Assembly: GCF_004154955.1 (NCBI RefSeq)
Contig: NZ_CP011524.1
Coordinates: 682,001 to 746,000 of the forward strand
Reading direction: 5' to 3'
DNA length: 64,000 bases
DNA from: Intestinimonas butyriciproducens
GTDB taxonomy: Bacteria; Bacillota; Clostridia; Oscillospirales; Oscillospiraceae
The position numbers were made by a program, and so were the translations under genes. Position 1 is the first letter of the stretch; the number at the start of each line of letters is the position of its first letter. Under the pieces are notes generated by a model that saw only the letters and a list, made by a program, of their open reading frames with translations, made no database searches and was not told where the DNA came from. This document shows, piece by piece, positions 7,190 to 15,308 of the stretch.

Positions 7190-8329
7190 TCATGTTGACG
7201 TCAGCCGCGTCCGCAGGACCTCCCGCAGCGCGGGGGCGGTCCAGTCCACGGCGCCGGAGAGCCGTGACACCGTCTTGCCCTGGCGAAGGAGAAGGATGTG
7301 GAAGCCGTCCTCCCCGGTGTAGCTCCAGCTCTCGTCAAAGCCCAACTCCACAGGCGCCAGCGGAAGTTCAGAGGTGCGGCGCAGGGCCAGAGCCGTCCAG
7401 CGTGCCAGGGGTTCCAGGCAGGAGAGATAGGAGTCGGTCGCGATGCCCTGACCGGCGTAGTCCAGATAGCTGATATGCTGCAGAAGGGGGGAGCCGGTCT
7501 CCTCCAGCCTCCCCAGCACTTCGCCGGGAGGCAGCCCCACATCCTCCGCCATGATGACCGGCCTGGAGCGCAGACTGTCCCGCTCTTCCGGGAAATAGGT
7601 GACGGGGTAGCTGGGAGCGGACATGTCCACCAGCCGGAGGACCAACAGCAGTACATAGGCGATGAGCAGCAGAAACTCACCTGTTCCCCGCAGGCGGGCC
7701 TGGCGGGCGCTGGGGACGGGCATCTCGCCGCCTGAGCGGACGGCGGCCCGGCAGCGGAGGAAATAGCGCAGCATGGAGCCGAGCTGCCAGAGCACCACCG
7801 CCGCGGCCAGGGCGCAGAACAGCGCGGAGAAGGCGCCCTCCGGGCTGGAGAGGAGGAAGAGGGGAAAGCTGTACCAGAAGGCAGGGTCGCCCCCCTCAAG
7901 GAGGAGCCACAGGAGGCTCAGCAGCAGGGGAGGGAACAACAGCATGAAGAGAAGGAGCAGCCAGCTCTTCCAGAAGTAGATCCGCTCGAACCGGTCCCGC
8001 TCCAGGCCGGGGTCGGTCTGAATGGGGGCGGGGTCCGCGCCGGGCAACGTGCAGAAAACGTTCATGGAGCGCACTGTTTCCACCAGTCCCCAGCCCGCCT
8101 CGTGGCAGAGGGCCAGGTAGCTCTCCTGGTTTCGGGCCCTCTCTCCGGAGAGATCCACGCAGTAGCGGATGCCCGGCCGGTCCGCGGGGAGCAGGTAGAC
8201 CGTCCAGCCCTTCAGGTCGAAGGAGGCGACCCGCCAGCCGGCGCGGGCCTGCTGATTGAGCCAGTCCTCAGCGGCTTTATAGTCCATAGCGAGATAGGGG
8301 AAGAGCACCCATCGTTCCGTCTTATGCAT
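7190..8329 (-). CDS. DUF2812 membrane protein, second of a tandem pair
   Basis: 379 aa. The N-terminal soluble DUF2812 part (about 1-110) has WVLFPYLAMDYKAAEDWLNQ, GWRVASFDL and YCVDL. A hydrophobic middle contains about four transmembrane segments (131-156, 166-200, 224-244). A C-terminal extracytoplasmic-type domain (about 260-379) ends in a strand-rich module. It overlaps the preceding paralogue by 8 bp and shares its whole layout, so the pair arose by duplication. DUF2812 genes are characteristically controlled by an adjacent PadR repressor, as here. The biochemical role is unknown. Confidence 0.75.
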   Translation of the reverse strand: MHKTERWVLFPYLAMDYKAAEDWLNQQARAGWRVASFDLKGWTVYLLPADRPGIRYCVDLSGERARNQESYLALCHEAGWGLVETVRSMNVFCTLPGADPAPIQTDPGLERDRFERIYFWKSWLLLLFMLLFPPLLLSLLWLLLEGGDPAFWYSFPLFLLSSPEGAFSALFCALAAAVVLWQLGSMLRYFLRCRAAVRSGGEMPVPSARQARLRGTGEFLLLIAYVLLLVLRLVDMSAPSYPVTYFPEERDSLRSRPVIMAEDVGLPPGEVLGRLEETGSPLLQHISYLDYAGQGIATDSYLSCLEPLARWTALALRRTSELPLAPVELGFDESWSYTGEDGFHILLLRQGKTVSRLSGAVDWTAPALREVLRTRLTST

Positions 8330-9548
8330 GGAATCCCTCCACTCCTTGCGCCTGTTTTACCGGGGCGGACATCCCGACCGGCCGGGCCTCCGGCGCAGGG
8401 TCTGGGCTTTTTTCCAGCGCCAGACGGGCCCGGACCATGTCCAGGACCGCCGGATCGGTAAAATCGGTGGGACCCTCCACGGAGGCGACCACGTCTCCTT
8501 CCACCAGCAGGAGGGACTGCCAGCCGTCCGGGCCGATGTACAGCCAGGACCGGTCGAAGCCCAGCTCTATCGGCTCCGGATGGATGGGGGTAGCATGAAA
8601 ATGCAGGGCGTTTTCGCTCTGCTCCTCGGCCAGGAGAGAATCCCGCACCACGTCGGCCAGCCAGTCCCAGCGGCAGAGATAGTAGTCGGTGCGGACGGGA
8701 GTATGCGCAAGAAAGGTGAGGGACTGGGCGTGACGGAGCAGGGGGGAGCCCTCCCACAGCAGGTAGCCGCTCCCGGTGTCCTCCGCGCCGCCGCTCAGGT
8801 CGCCGGAGCGGACCACAGGGTAGAGGTCCGCCGGATAGACCAAGTCGTTGATACGCCCCGGAGACGGCCAGAAGGTCAGAAGCAGGGACAGGAGTAGCAA
8901 CAGGGAGGCGAGGGTGGAGCAGAGCATACGCCCACGTGCGGCCCTGCGGGAAGGGACGGGGAGCGGTGCGCCGGACCCCACGGCCCCACGGCAGCGTTTC
9001 CGGAAGGCGCCCAGCCAGAGAAAGCTGGCCGTGTCCCACAGCAGGACCAGCAGCAGACAGGGCAGGAGCAGCAGGTGGGGAAGGGAGAGGAAGACCCCCC
9101 ACCAGTGGATGGGGCGGGCGGCGGTGAAGAGGCCCAGGAGGAGGTTGAAGGCCAGCACAAAGGGGAGATGGAGAAAGTTCCACTGGGCCTGCCGGAGGAC
9201 CGTCTTCCAATTGACCTCGAAATCCAGGGCGGGGTCTGTCTGGAGGGGGGCGGGGCAGGCGCCGGGAGAGGAGGCGAAAACACGGAAGCCGGCGGACTGG
9301 GCGCGGAGCTCCCAGCCAGCGTCGGCGCAGAGGCGGAGATAGCCGGCATCCTCCTCCCCGGCGCGGTTGGCGGGGCACAGCTCCACGCAGTAGGAGAGGT
9401 CCCGGCGCTGTGTCCTGCGGAAGCAGGCCAGTCCGCAGTGGAGCCACCGCAGCGCCCAACCCGAGCGGGCCATACGGTCGAGCTCGGCCTCCATGGCCTT
9501 CGCGTCGGGGGCCAAGTACCGAAAAAGGCGGAGTTTACTATGTTTCAC
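8322..9548 (-). CDS. DUF2812 membrane protein, first of a tandem pair
   Basis: 408 aa from GTG 9548, which has GGAGG 9 nt upstream; longer frames into the spacer lack family sequence. The N-terminal DUF2812 domain has LRLFRYLAPDAKAMEAELDR, SGWALRW and YCVEL. Central membrane segments follow, then a C-terminal module with ELGFDRSWLYIGPDGWQSLL, closely matching ELGFDESWSYTGEDGFHILL in the downstream paralogue. Likely co-transcribed with the padR gene 127 bp upstream and the next paralogue. The pair could form a membrane complex; that is inference. Confidence 0.75.
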   Translation of the reverse strand: MKHSKLRLFRYLAPDAKAMEAELDRMARSGWALRWLHCGLACFRRTQRRDLSYCVELCPANRAGEEDAGYLRLCADAGWELRAQSAGFRVFASSPGACPAPLQTDPALDFEVNWKTVLRQAQWNFLHLPFVLAFNLLLGLFTAARPIHWWGVFLSLPHLLLLPCLLLVLLWDTASFLWLGAFRKRCRGAVGSGAPLPVPSRRAARGRMLCSTLASLLLLLSLLLTFWPSPGRINDLVYPADLYPVVRSGDLSGGAEDTGSGYLLWEGSPLLRHAQSLTFLAHTPVRTDYYLCRWDWLADVVRDSLLAEEQSENALHFHATPIHPEPIELGFDRSWLYIGPDGWQSLLLVEGDVVASVEGPTDFTDPAVLDMVRARLALEKSPDPAPEARPVGMSAPVKQAQGVEGFHA

Positions 9549-9675
9549 TTGACGACACCTCCCATTCCAGGGCGGATCAGTAGGACCGCCGGGGCGGGGC
9601 TCATCCCCGGGGAGGCCCGCCCCACCCTTCGGGCCTGCGCCGGGCGTCCGGAGCAGACCCGTCTCCATGTCGCGC

Positions 9676-9999
9676 TCATGCGCCCCCGCCGCCCCGCAGC
9701 ACGCGCTCCCCGTCCGCGGCCTGGCGCTGGAGGCGGCGCAGCTCTTCCTCCAGGACCCTGCGGCCCTCCTCGGTCAGGCGGTAGTATTTCCGGTTGTCCC
9801 GCTCGGCGGAGAGTCGGATGAGGCCGTCCGCCTCAAAACGGGACAGCAGGGCGTACAGGGTGCCCGCCCCGATGATCACCCGTCCGCCGGTGAGCGCAGC
9901 GGTGTCCTGCATGATGCCGTACCCGTGGCGCTCCTCTGTAAGGGCGAGAAGGACGTAATACATCTGCTCGGTCAGTGTGTCCAGCTTCTTCCGCGCCAC
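9676..9999 (-). CDS. PadR-family transcriptional repressor
   Basis: 107 aa. LTEQMYYVLLALTEERHGYG, then the winged-helix recognition region GAGTLYALLSRFEADGLI and wing RDNRKYYRLTEEGRRVL, are diagnostic of PadR. GTG 9999 is the start. It is the first gene of a three-gene unit with two DUF2812 proteins. A palindromic site that overlaps its own promoter predicts autorepression; the inducer is unknown. Confidence 0.92.
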   Translation of the reverse strand: MARKKLDTLTEQMYYVLLALTEERHGYGIMQDTAALTGGRVIIGAGTLYALLSRFEADGLIRLSAERDNRKYYRLTEEGRRVLEEELRRLQRQAADGERVLRGGGGA

Positions 10000-10020
10000 G
10001 GAGGGTCACCACCCTTCTGA

Positions 10021-10072
10021 ATATATCGAATATCGCCACTTTCAGTATATGACGATATTCGATATATGTCAA
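10021..10072 (-). promoter_or_regulatory. padR promoter with embedded 15-bp inverted-repeat operator
   Basis: Minus-strand TTGACA (10072-10067), a 17-bp spacer and TATACT (10049-10044). A perfect 15-bp inverted repeat, ATATATCGAATATCG at 10021-10035 and its complement at 10053-10067, places one arm in the promoter spacer and the other just past the transcription start. This is the textbook geometry for a repressor blocking polymerase; PadR is the obvious candidate. Confidence 0.85.
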
Positions 10073-10073
10073 T

Positions 10074-10106
10074 CAAAAATTGGGCGGAGGCTTTGGGCCT
10101 CCGCCC
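10074..10106 (-). terminator. Intrinsic terminator after ilvD
   Basis: On the minus strand GGGCGGAGGC-ccaaa-GCCTCCGCCC (10106-10082) is followed by AATTTTT. It directly abuts the padR promoter, insulating the padR unit from ilvD read-through. Confidence 0.85.
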
Positions 10107-10116
10107 GATCAAACGC

Positions 10117-11778
10117 TTATTCCAGCACAGCGCCCCGCGCCGCGCTGGTGACCTGCTTGGCGTAGCGGTTGAGATAGCCGGTCTTGACCCGGGGCTCGGG
10201 ACAGACCCATTTGGCCTTTCGGGCATCCAGCACCGCCTCGTCCACCAATACGTCGATCCTGCAGTTGGGAATGTCGATGGTGATAATGTCCCCCTCCTCC
10301 ACAAAGGCGATGGGACCTCCCAGCGCGGCCTCGGGGGAGACATGGCCGATGGAAGCGCCGCGGGTGGCACCGGAGAAGCGCCCGTCGGTGATGAGGGCCA
10401 CGCTCTCGCCCAGGCCCATACCACAGATGGCGGAGGTGGGGTTGAGCATTTCGCGCATGCCGGGCCCCCCCTTGGGCCCCTCGTAGCGGATCACCACCAC
10501 GTCGCCGGCGACGATCCTGCCGGCATAGATGGCGGCGATGGCGTCCTCCTCACAGTCGAAGACCCGGGCGGGGCCGGTGTGGGACATCATGGCCTCGTCC
10601 ACGGCGGACTGCTTGACCACGCAGCCCTCGGGGGCCAGAGAGCCCTTGAGCACGGCGATGCCGCCATAGGGGGAGTAGGGGTCCTCGATGGGGCGGATGA
10701 TGGCGTGGTCCAGATTTTCCACGTCCTCCAGATTTTCCGCCACGGTCCTGCCGGTGACGGTCAGCAGGGAGGTGTCCAGCAGTCCCTTTTTGGTCAGCTC
10801 CTTCATGACGGCGTAGACGCCGCCCGCCCGGTCCAGGTCCTCGATATAGGTGTCCCCAGCGGGGGCCAGGTGGCAGAGGTTGGGGGTCTTGCGGGAGATC
10901 TCATTGGCCATATCAAAAGAGAGCTCGATGCCGCATTCATGGGCGATGGCGGGCAGGTGGAGCATGGAGTTGGTGGAGCAGCCCAGGGCCATGTCCAGGG
11001 TCTCGGCGTTGTGGAAGGCGGCCTCAGTGAGGATATCCCGGGGGCGGATGTCCCGCTTTACCAGCTCCATGATCTGCATGCCCGTGTGCTTGGCCAGCCG
11101 CAGCCGGGCGGACATGACGGCGGGGATGGTGCCGTTCCCCCGCAGGGCCATGCCGATCCCCTCGGTGAGACAGTTCATGGAGTTGGCGGTGTACATGCCG
11201 GAGCAGGAGCCGCAGGTGGGGCAGGCGTTGGTCTCATAGTCCTCCACGCCGGCCTCGTCCAGCTTGCCGGCCTTATAGGCGCCGACGGCCTCGAACATGT
11301 GGCTCAGACAGGAGCGGCGGCCGTCCCGGAGACGGCCGGAGAGCATGGGACCGCCGGAGCAGAAGATGGTGGGGAGGTTGAGCCGGGCGGCAGCCATCAG
11401 CAGTCCGGGCACGTTCTTGTCGCAGTTGGGGATCATCACCAGGCCGTCGAACTGATGGGCCAGGGCCATGGCTTCGGTGGAGTCTGCGATGAGCTCCCGG
11501 GTGACCAGAGAATATTTCATACCGATGTGCCCCATGGCGATGCCGTCGCACACGGCGATGGCGGGGAACTCCACGGGGGTGCCTCCGGCCAGGCGGATGC
11601 CCGCCTTCACCGCCTCGGCGATCTTGTCCAGGTTCATATGGCCCGGGACGATCTCGTTCTGGGAGCACACCACGCCGATGAGAGGCCGCTCCAGCTCCTC
11701 CCTGGTATAGCCCAGGGCATAGAAGAGGGAGCGGTTGGGGGCGCGCTCCACGCCCTTTGTCACATTGTCGCTGCGCAT
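10117..11778 (-). CDS. ilvD: Dihydroxy-acid dehydratase
   Basis: Dehydrates 2,3-dihydroxy-isovalerate and 2,3-dihydroxy-3-methylvalerate to the 2-keto acids for valine and isoleucine. The 553-aa protein carries Fe-S cysteine Cys119 in PNCDKN, adjacent to the Mg-binding Asp/carbamylated-Lys pair, and the conserved [18 protein letters not shown] block (186-203). The C-terminal substrate loop [20 protein letters not shown] is intact. Length is normal. It is transcribed alone, diverging from a GntR regulator, and is separate from the ilvBNC cluster 1.8 kb away, so it may be under different control. Confidence 0.96.
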   Translation of the reverse strand: MRSDNVTKGVERAPNRSLFYALGYTREELERPLIGVVCSQNEIVPGHMNLDKIAEAVKAGIRLAGGTPVEFPAIAVCDGIAMGHIGMKYSLVTRELIADSTEAMALAHQFDGLVMIPNCDKNVPGLLMAAARLNLPTIFCSGGPMLSGRLRDGRRSCLSHMFEAVGAYKAGKLDEAGVEDYETNACPTCGSCSGMYTANSMNCLTEGIGMALRGNGTIPAVMSARLRLAKHTGMQIMELVKRDIRPRDILTEAAFHNAETLDMALGCSTNSMLHLPAIAHECGIELSFDMANEISRKTPNLCHLAPAGDTYIEDLDRAGGVYAVMKELTKKGLLDTSLLTVTGRTVAENLEDVENLDHAIIRPIEDPYSPYGGIAVLKGSLAPEGCVVKQSAVDEAMMSHTGPARVFDCEEDAIAAIYAGRIVAGDVVVIRYEGPKGGPGMREMLNPTSAICGMGLGESVALITDGRFSGATRGASIGHVSPEAALGGPIAFVEEGDIITIDIPNCRIDVLVDEAVLDARKAKWVCPEPRVKTGYLNRYAKQVTSAARGAVLE

Positions 11779-11834
11779 GGGTGGTTCCTCCTCTTTTTCT
11801 GTTTTCTATGTAATAGTTGTATGATCACACTTGC

Positions 11835-11876
11835 ATTGTCTGACAATATATTATAGGATAGAAGAAGAGATGTCAA
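11835..11876. promoter_or_regulatory. ilvD promoter and probable GntR/FadR-type operator
   Basis: ATTGTC-t-GACAAT (11835-11847) is a perfect palindrome matching the T-GT-NNN-AC-A layout of FadR-subfamily operators. On the minus strand TTGACA (11876-11871), 17 bp and TAATAT (11853-11848) give an ilvD promoter, so the palindrome lies across the start site. It is about 48 bp upstream of the divergent regulator gene, which could also be autoregulated. Confidence 0.65.
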
Positions 11877-11894
11877 GTGCGATGAGGTGAGTCT

Positions 11895-12572
11895 ATGGAA
11901 AAAAAGAGCCTGTCCCAGCAGACGGCAGAGCGGCTTTATACCATGATCGTGGTGGAGCGGCGGTTTGGGCCGGGGGACAAGCTGCCCAACGAGCTGGAGT
12001 GGTCGGCGGAGCTGGGGGTGAGCCGCGCCACGCTGCGGGAGGCGGTGCGTACGCTGGCCGCCCGGGGCGTGCTGGAGGTCCGCAGGGGAAAGGGCACCTT
12101 TGTGTCGGGGCGGGTGGAGGAGATTGGAGATTTCGGCTTCTCCGGACTGGATCAGGTCAAGGGCCGGCTCCGGGACCTCTTTGAACTGCGGCGGGTCTTT
12201 GAGCCGCAGGTGGCCAGGCTGGCCTGCCGCAGAGCGTCGGAGGGGGAGATGGAGGAGATCCTCCGCCGGGGGGCGGAGGTGGAGCGGTGCATCCGGGCGG
12301 GGGAGGACCGCACCCGGGCGGACCGGGAGTTCCACGCCGCCATTGTCCGAAGCACCCACAATGAGTATATGATGCGGCTGATGCCCCTCATCAGCGAGGC
12401 GGTGGCGGCCGCCATCACCTCCGGCGGCCACACGGAGCAGCTGGCGGAGGACACCCTGCGGGATCACGCCCTGCTGATGGACTTCCTCCGCAAGCGGGAC
12501 GAGAGCGGCTGCGAGCACGCCATGGCCATCCATATGCACCACAGTATGGATGTGATGGAGTTGAAAGAGTAG
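11895..12572 (+). CDS. GntR-family regulator, FadR subfamily (FCD domain)
   Basis: 225 aa. The winged helix occupies about 7-72 (LPNELEWSAELGVSRATLRE, then RGVLEVRRGKGTFV). The C-terminal FCD ligand domain (about 90-215) has the metal-binding pattern DREFHAAIV and histidines in HMHHSMD. FadR-type proteins usually bind small carboxylates. Divergent placement suggests it controls ilvD, perhaps sensing a branched-chain keto or hydroxy acid; that is inference. GAGGTGAG precedes ATG 11895. Confidence 0.85.
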   Translation: MEKKSLSQQTAERLYTMIVVERRFGPGDKLPNELEWSAELGVSRATLREAVRTLAARGVLEVRRGKGTFVSGRVEEIGDFGFSGLDQVKGRLRDLFELRRVFEPQVARLACRRASEGEMEEILRRGAEVERCIRAGEDRTRADREFHAAIVRSTHNEYMMRLMPLISEAVAAAITSGGHTEQLAEDTLRDHALLMDFLRKRDESGCEHAMAIHMHHSMDVMELKE

Positions 12573-12612
12573 GCGCAAGGCGCTGGGGGAGAAGGACTCT
12601 ACCGCTGGTCGA

Positions 12613-12641
12613 TTGACACCGGGGGCGGGAGCGGGTACCAT
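12613..12641 (+). promoter_or_regulatory. Promoter of the membrane-anchored XRE regulator
   Basis: TTGACA (12613-12618), 17 bp, TACCAT (12636-12641), 24 bp ahead of the start codon. Confidence 0.6.
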
Positions 12642-12664
12642 GGCGGGGAAGGAGGAGATACTGG

Positions 12665-13423
12665 ATGAACGGCATTGACAAGGAACGATTCGGCGCCTTC
12701 CTGGCCGTCCTGAGGAAGGAGAAGGGGCTGACCCAGCGGGCGCTGGCCGAACGGCTGTATGTCTCGGATAAAGCGGTGAGCAAATGGGAGCGGGGGCTGA
12801 GCCTGCCCGATGTGGTGCTGCTGACGCCGCTGAGCGAGGCGCTGGGCGTGGGTGTTGCCGAGCTGCTGCGGGGGGAGCGGGCGGAGCGCCCCCTGGAGAC
12901 GGCGGAGGTGGACGCGCTGGTCAGCGGAGCCCTCCATCTGGGCAGAGAGGAGGAGCTCCGGCTGGACCGGAGGAAAAAGGGGTGGAAGCTGTCCTATCTG
13001 CTCTGCGCTCTGGCCGGGCTGGTGGAAACAGGGATGCTGCTGGCCCAGGGCTTTGGGTGGGAGGCGCTGGCGGAGACGGTGGCGCTGGTGGAGGGCCTGA
13101 GCCTGCTTTTCGGCGCCTGGCTGTGCTTCTTCGTCCGGGAAAGTTTGCCGGGCTATTACGATGAGAACCGGATCAGTTTTTACGGCGACGGGGTTTTTCG
13201 CATGAACTTGGCCGGGCTCCGTCTCAACAACAGCAATTGGCCCCATATTCTGGCGGCCCTGCGGGGGTGGCTGTTGGGCACGGCGGCGGTATTTCCCCTC
13301 CTCTGGTGGGGGATATGGACCCTGTGGCCGGGGACCCTGCAGGGCCTGGAAGGGGGCTTGAGCCTTCTGGCCTGCCTGGGGATGTTCCTCCCGGCCTATG
13401 TTGTGGGAAAGCGGTACGAGTAA
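12665..13423 (+). CDS. XRE-type DNA-binding protein with C-terminal membrane domain
   Basis: 252 aa. The HTH (about 9-64) has FLAVLRKEKGLTQRALAERL and DKAVSKWERGLSLPD, the subtype typical of Clostridia regulators fused to membrane segments. After a short linker, hydrophobic helices lie near 112-132, 140-160, 192-215 and 222-244. The layout indicates a one-component sensor in which a membrane signal alters DNA binding. Target and signal are unknown. GGAGGAGATACTGG precedes ATG 12665. Convergent with ilvC across a bidirectional terminator. Confidence 0.8.
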   Translation: MNGIDKERFGAFLAVLRKEKGLTQRALAERLYVSDKAVSKWERGLSLPDVVLLTPLSEALGVGVAELLRGERAERPLETAEVDALVSGALHLGREEELRLDRRKKGWKLSYLLCALAGLVETGMLLAQGFGWEALAETVALVEGLSLLFGAWLCFFVRESLPGYYDENRISFYGDGVFRMNLAGLRLNNSNWPHILAALRGWLLGTAAVFPLLWWGIWTLWPGTLQGLEGGLSLLACLGMFLPAYVVGKRYE

Positions 13424-13502
13424 AGGGGCCCCGGCAGAGCGCCTGATCCAATGATGATGCCAAATGAATCCCGGCGCTATCCGCAGCGGCTGGAAGAATG
13501 AA

Positions 13503-13538
13503 AAAATCGCCGTCTCCCGGAGGGGAGACGGCGATTTT
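13503..13538. terminator. Bidirectional terminator between the XRE-membrane gene and ilvC
   Basis: 16-bp perfect stem AAAATCGCCGTCTCCC (13503-13518) with its complement at 13523-13538. Arms begin with A-run and end with T-run, so it works on both strands. Confidence 0.85.
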
Positions 13539-13558
13539 GCATGCGTGCGATGGCGGGA

Positions 13559-14578
13559 TCAGTTGGAGGCGGTATCGGGGTCGGCATCGTCGCCCCAGAG
13601 CATGTTCTTGCGCAGCTCGGCGCCCACGATCTCCATCTGGTGTTTGGCCAGGTTGGCGCGCTTGGAGTTGAAGAAGGTGCGGCCGTTCTTGTTCTCGGCG
13701 ATCCACTTGCCGGCGAAGGTGCCGTCCTGGATGTCGTCGAGCACCTTGCGCATGTTCTTCTTGGTCTCCTCGTAGGGCAGGACGCGGGGGCCGGAGACAT
13801 ACTCGCCGTACTCGGCGGTGTCGGAGATGGAGTAGTTCATCATGCCAACGCCGCCCTTGTTGATGAGGTCGATGATGAGCTTCATCTCATGGATGCACTC
13901 GAAATAGGCGTTCTCGGGCTCGTAGCCGGCCTCCACCAGGGTCTCGAAGCCGCAGCGCATCAGGTCCACCACGCCGCCGCACAGCACGGCCTGCTCACCG
14001 AAGAGGTCGGTCTCGGTCTCATCGTGGAAGGTGGTCTCCATCACACCGGCACGGGCGCCGCCGATCCCGGCGATATAGGCCAGGGCGATCTTCATGGCGT
14101 TGCCGGTGGCGTTCTGCTCCACGGCCACCAGGCAGGGGACGCCCTTGCCGTTGACATACTGGCTGCGGACGGTGTGGCCGGGGCCCTTGGGGGCGGCCAT
14201 GAACACATCCACGCCGGCGGGAGGGACGATCTGCTGGTAGCGGATATTGAAGCCGTGGGCAAAGGCCAGGGCGTTGCCCTCCTCCAGATAGGGGGCGATG
14301 TCCTTCTTGTAGACGTCGGCCTGCACCTCGTCGTTGATGAGGATCATGACGATGTCGGCCCACTTGGCGGCCTCGGGCACGGTTTTGACGGTGAGGCCGG
14401 CCTTTTCGGCGTTAGCCCAGTTTTTGGAGCCCTGACGGAGTCCCACGCACACGTCGCAGCCGGAATCCTTCAGGTTGAGGGCGTGGGCATGTCCCTGGGA
14501 GCCGTAGCCGATGATGGCGATCTTCTTGCCGTTGAGATAGCTGAGCTCACAGTCCTTTTCATAGTACATCTTTGCCAT
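13559..14578 (-). CDS. ilvC: Ketol-acid reductoisomerase (class I, short form)
   Basis: Isomerises and reduces acetolactate or acetohydroxybutyrate to the dihydroxy acids. The 339-aa product has the Rossmann motif [17 protein letters not shown] (about 24-40) and a knotted C-terminal domain with metal ligands in [12 protein letters not shown] and the ECIHEMKLI segment. Length fits the class I enzyme. ATG 14578 follows AAGGAGTG by 7 nt; the upstream extension to 14677 is rejected. It is third in the order ilvB-ilvN-ilvC, with a 155-bp gap from ilvN that contains its own repeats. Confidence 0.96.
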   Translation of the reverse strand: MAKMYYEKDCELSYLNGKKIAIIGYGSQGHAHALNLKDSGCDVCVGLRQGSKNWANAEKAGLTVKTVPEAAKWADIVMILINDEVQADVYKKDIAPYLEEGNALAFAHGFNIRYQQIVPPAGVDVFMAAPKGPGHTVRSQYVNGKGVPCLVAVEQNATGNAMKIALAYIAGIGGARAGVMETTFHDETETDLFGEQAVLCGGVVDLMRCGFETLVEAGYEPENAYFECIHEMKLIIDLINKGGVGMMNYSISDTAEYGEYVSGPRVLPYEETKKNMRKVLDDIQDGTFAGKWIAENKNGRTFFNSKRANLAKHQMEIVGAELRKNMLWGDDADPDTASN

Positions 14579-14624
14579 AATAAAACACTCCTTTATCAAG
14601 TAGGATGCTGCAATCGGAAGAATG

Positions 14625-14721
14625 ATGATACCTATCATATCACAGCGGCGGGCAAAAGAATGATAACTGTGATACAATCTTAAAAATTCCTTGTACGCCG
14701 CGCACCGCGCGATGCGCGGTG
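14625..14721 (-). promoter_or_regulatory. ilvN-ilvC spacer with three inverted repeats
   Basis: Near ilvC: ATGATA-cc-TATCAT (14625-14638). Further upstream: TATCACAG and CTGTGATA (14638-14645 and 14667-14674). Close to ilvN: hairpin CACCGCGC-gat-GCGCGGTG (14703-14721) without an adjacent U-run. This looks like a processing/attenuation hairpin followed by a separately regulated ilvC promoter region; no convincing -35/-10 pair was fixed. Confidence 0.4.
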
Positions 14722-14733
14722 GGAAAAGGCGGC

Positions 14734-15294
14734 TTACAGTGTGGCTTTGCCCAGGTTGAACTCCGCCTTTTCCTTGTTTTCGTCGCTGATGGTGTAGGCG
14801 CCCCGCTCCAGGGCCACCATGCCGGTGCGGACCAGCTCCAGGATGCCGAAAGACTCCAGCAGCTTCTGCATGGCGTCGGCCTTGGACTCGTCGCCGATGA
14901 GGGCCAGCGTGAGGGAGGCCACCGACACGTCGATGATGGAGGCCCGGAAAATGTTGGCGATCTGGATGACCTCGTTGCGGGTATCGGCGTTTTCAGCCTT
15001 CACCTTGAACATCACCAGCTCCCGGCGGATGCTCCGCTCAGGCAGCAGCTCCTGGACCGAGTAGACGGGGAACTGCTTGCGCAGCTGGTTCATGATCTGC
15101 TCGATCATGGCGGCGTCGGCCATGACCTCGATGGTAATGCGGGAGACGGTGGGATCGTCGGTGGTGCCCACCGCCAGGGACTCGATGTTATACCCCTTGC
15201 GGGAGAAGAGGCGCGACACCTGGGAGAGGACGCCGGCGGCGTTCTCCACCAGGACGGACAGCGTGTGGCGGGTGATGTCGGTGTGTGCTTTCAT
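14734..15294 (-). CDS. ilvN: Acetolactate synthase small (regulatory) subunit
   Basis: 186 aa. The N-terminal ACT domain ([20 protein letters not shown], then [12 protein letters not shown]) binds valine or other branched-chain feedback inhibitors. The C-terminal domain (about 80-160, [20 protein letters not shown]) completes the IlvN/IlvH fold and contacts the catalytic subunit. ATG 15294 follows AAGGAGGG by 9 nt. It lies 14 bp behind ilvB, in the same operon. The in-frame extension to 15561 is an artefact of the GC-rich ilvB sequence. Confidence 0.95.
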   Translation of the reverse strand: MKAHTDITRHTLSVLVENAAGVLSQVSRLFSRKGYNIESLAVGTTDDPTVSRITIEVMADAAMIEQIMNQLRKQFPVYSVQELLPERSIRRELVMFKVKAENADTRNEVIQIANIFRASIIDVSVASLTLALIGDESKADAMQKLLESFGILELVRTGMVALERGAYTISDENKEKAEFNLGKATL

Positions 15295-15308
15295 CCTCTC
15301 GACCCTCC

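Noticed and set aside
10066-11856. 596-codon plus-strand frame opposite ilvD
   Set aside because: Shadow of ilvD; composition is Gly/His/Val repeats with no recognisable fold.
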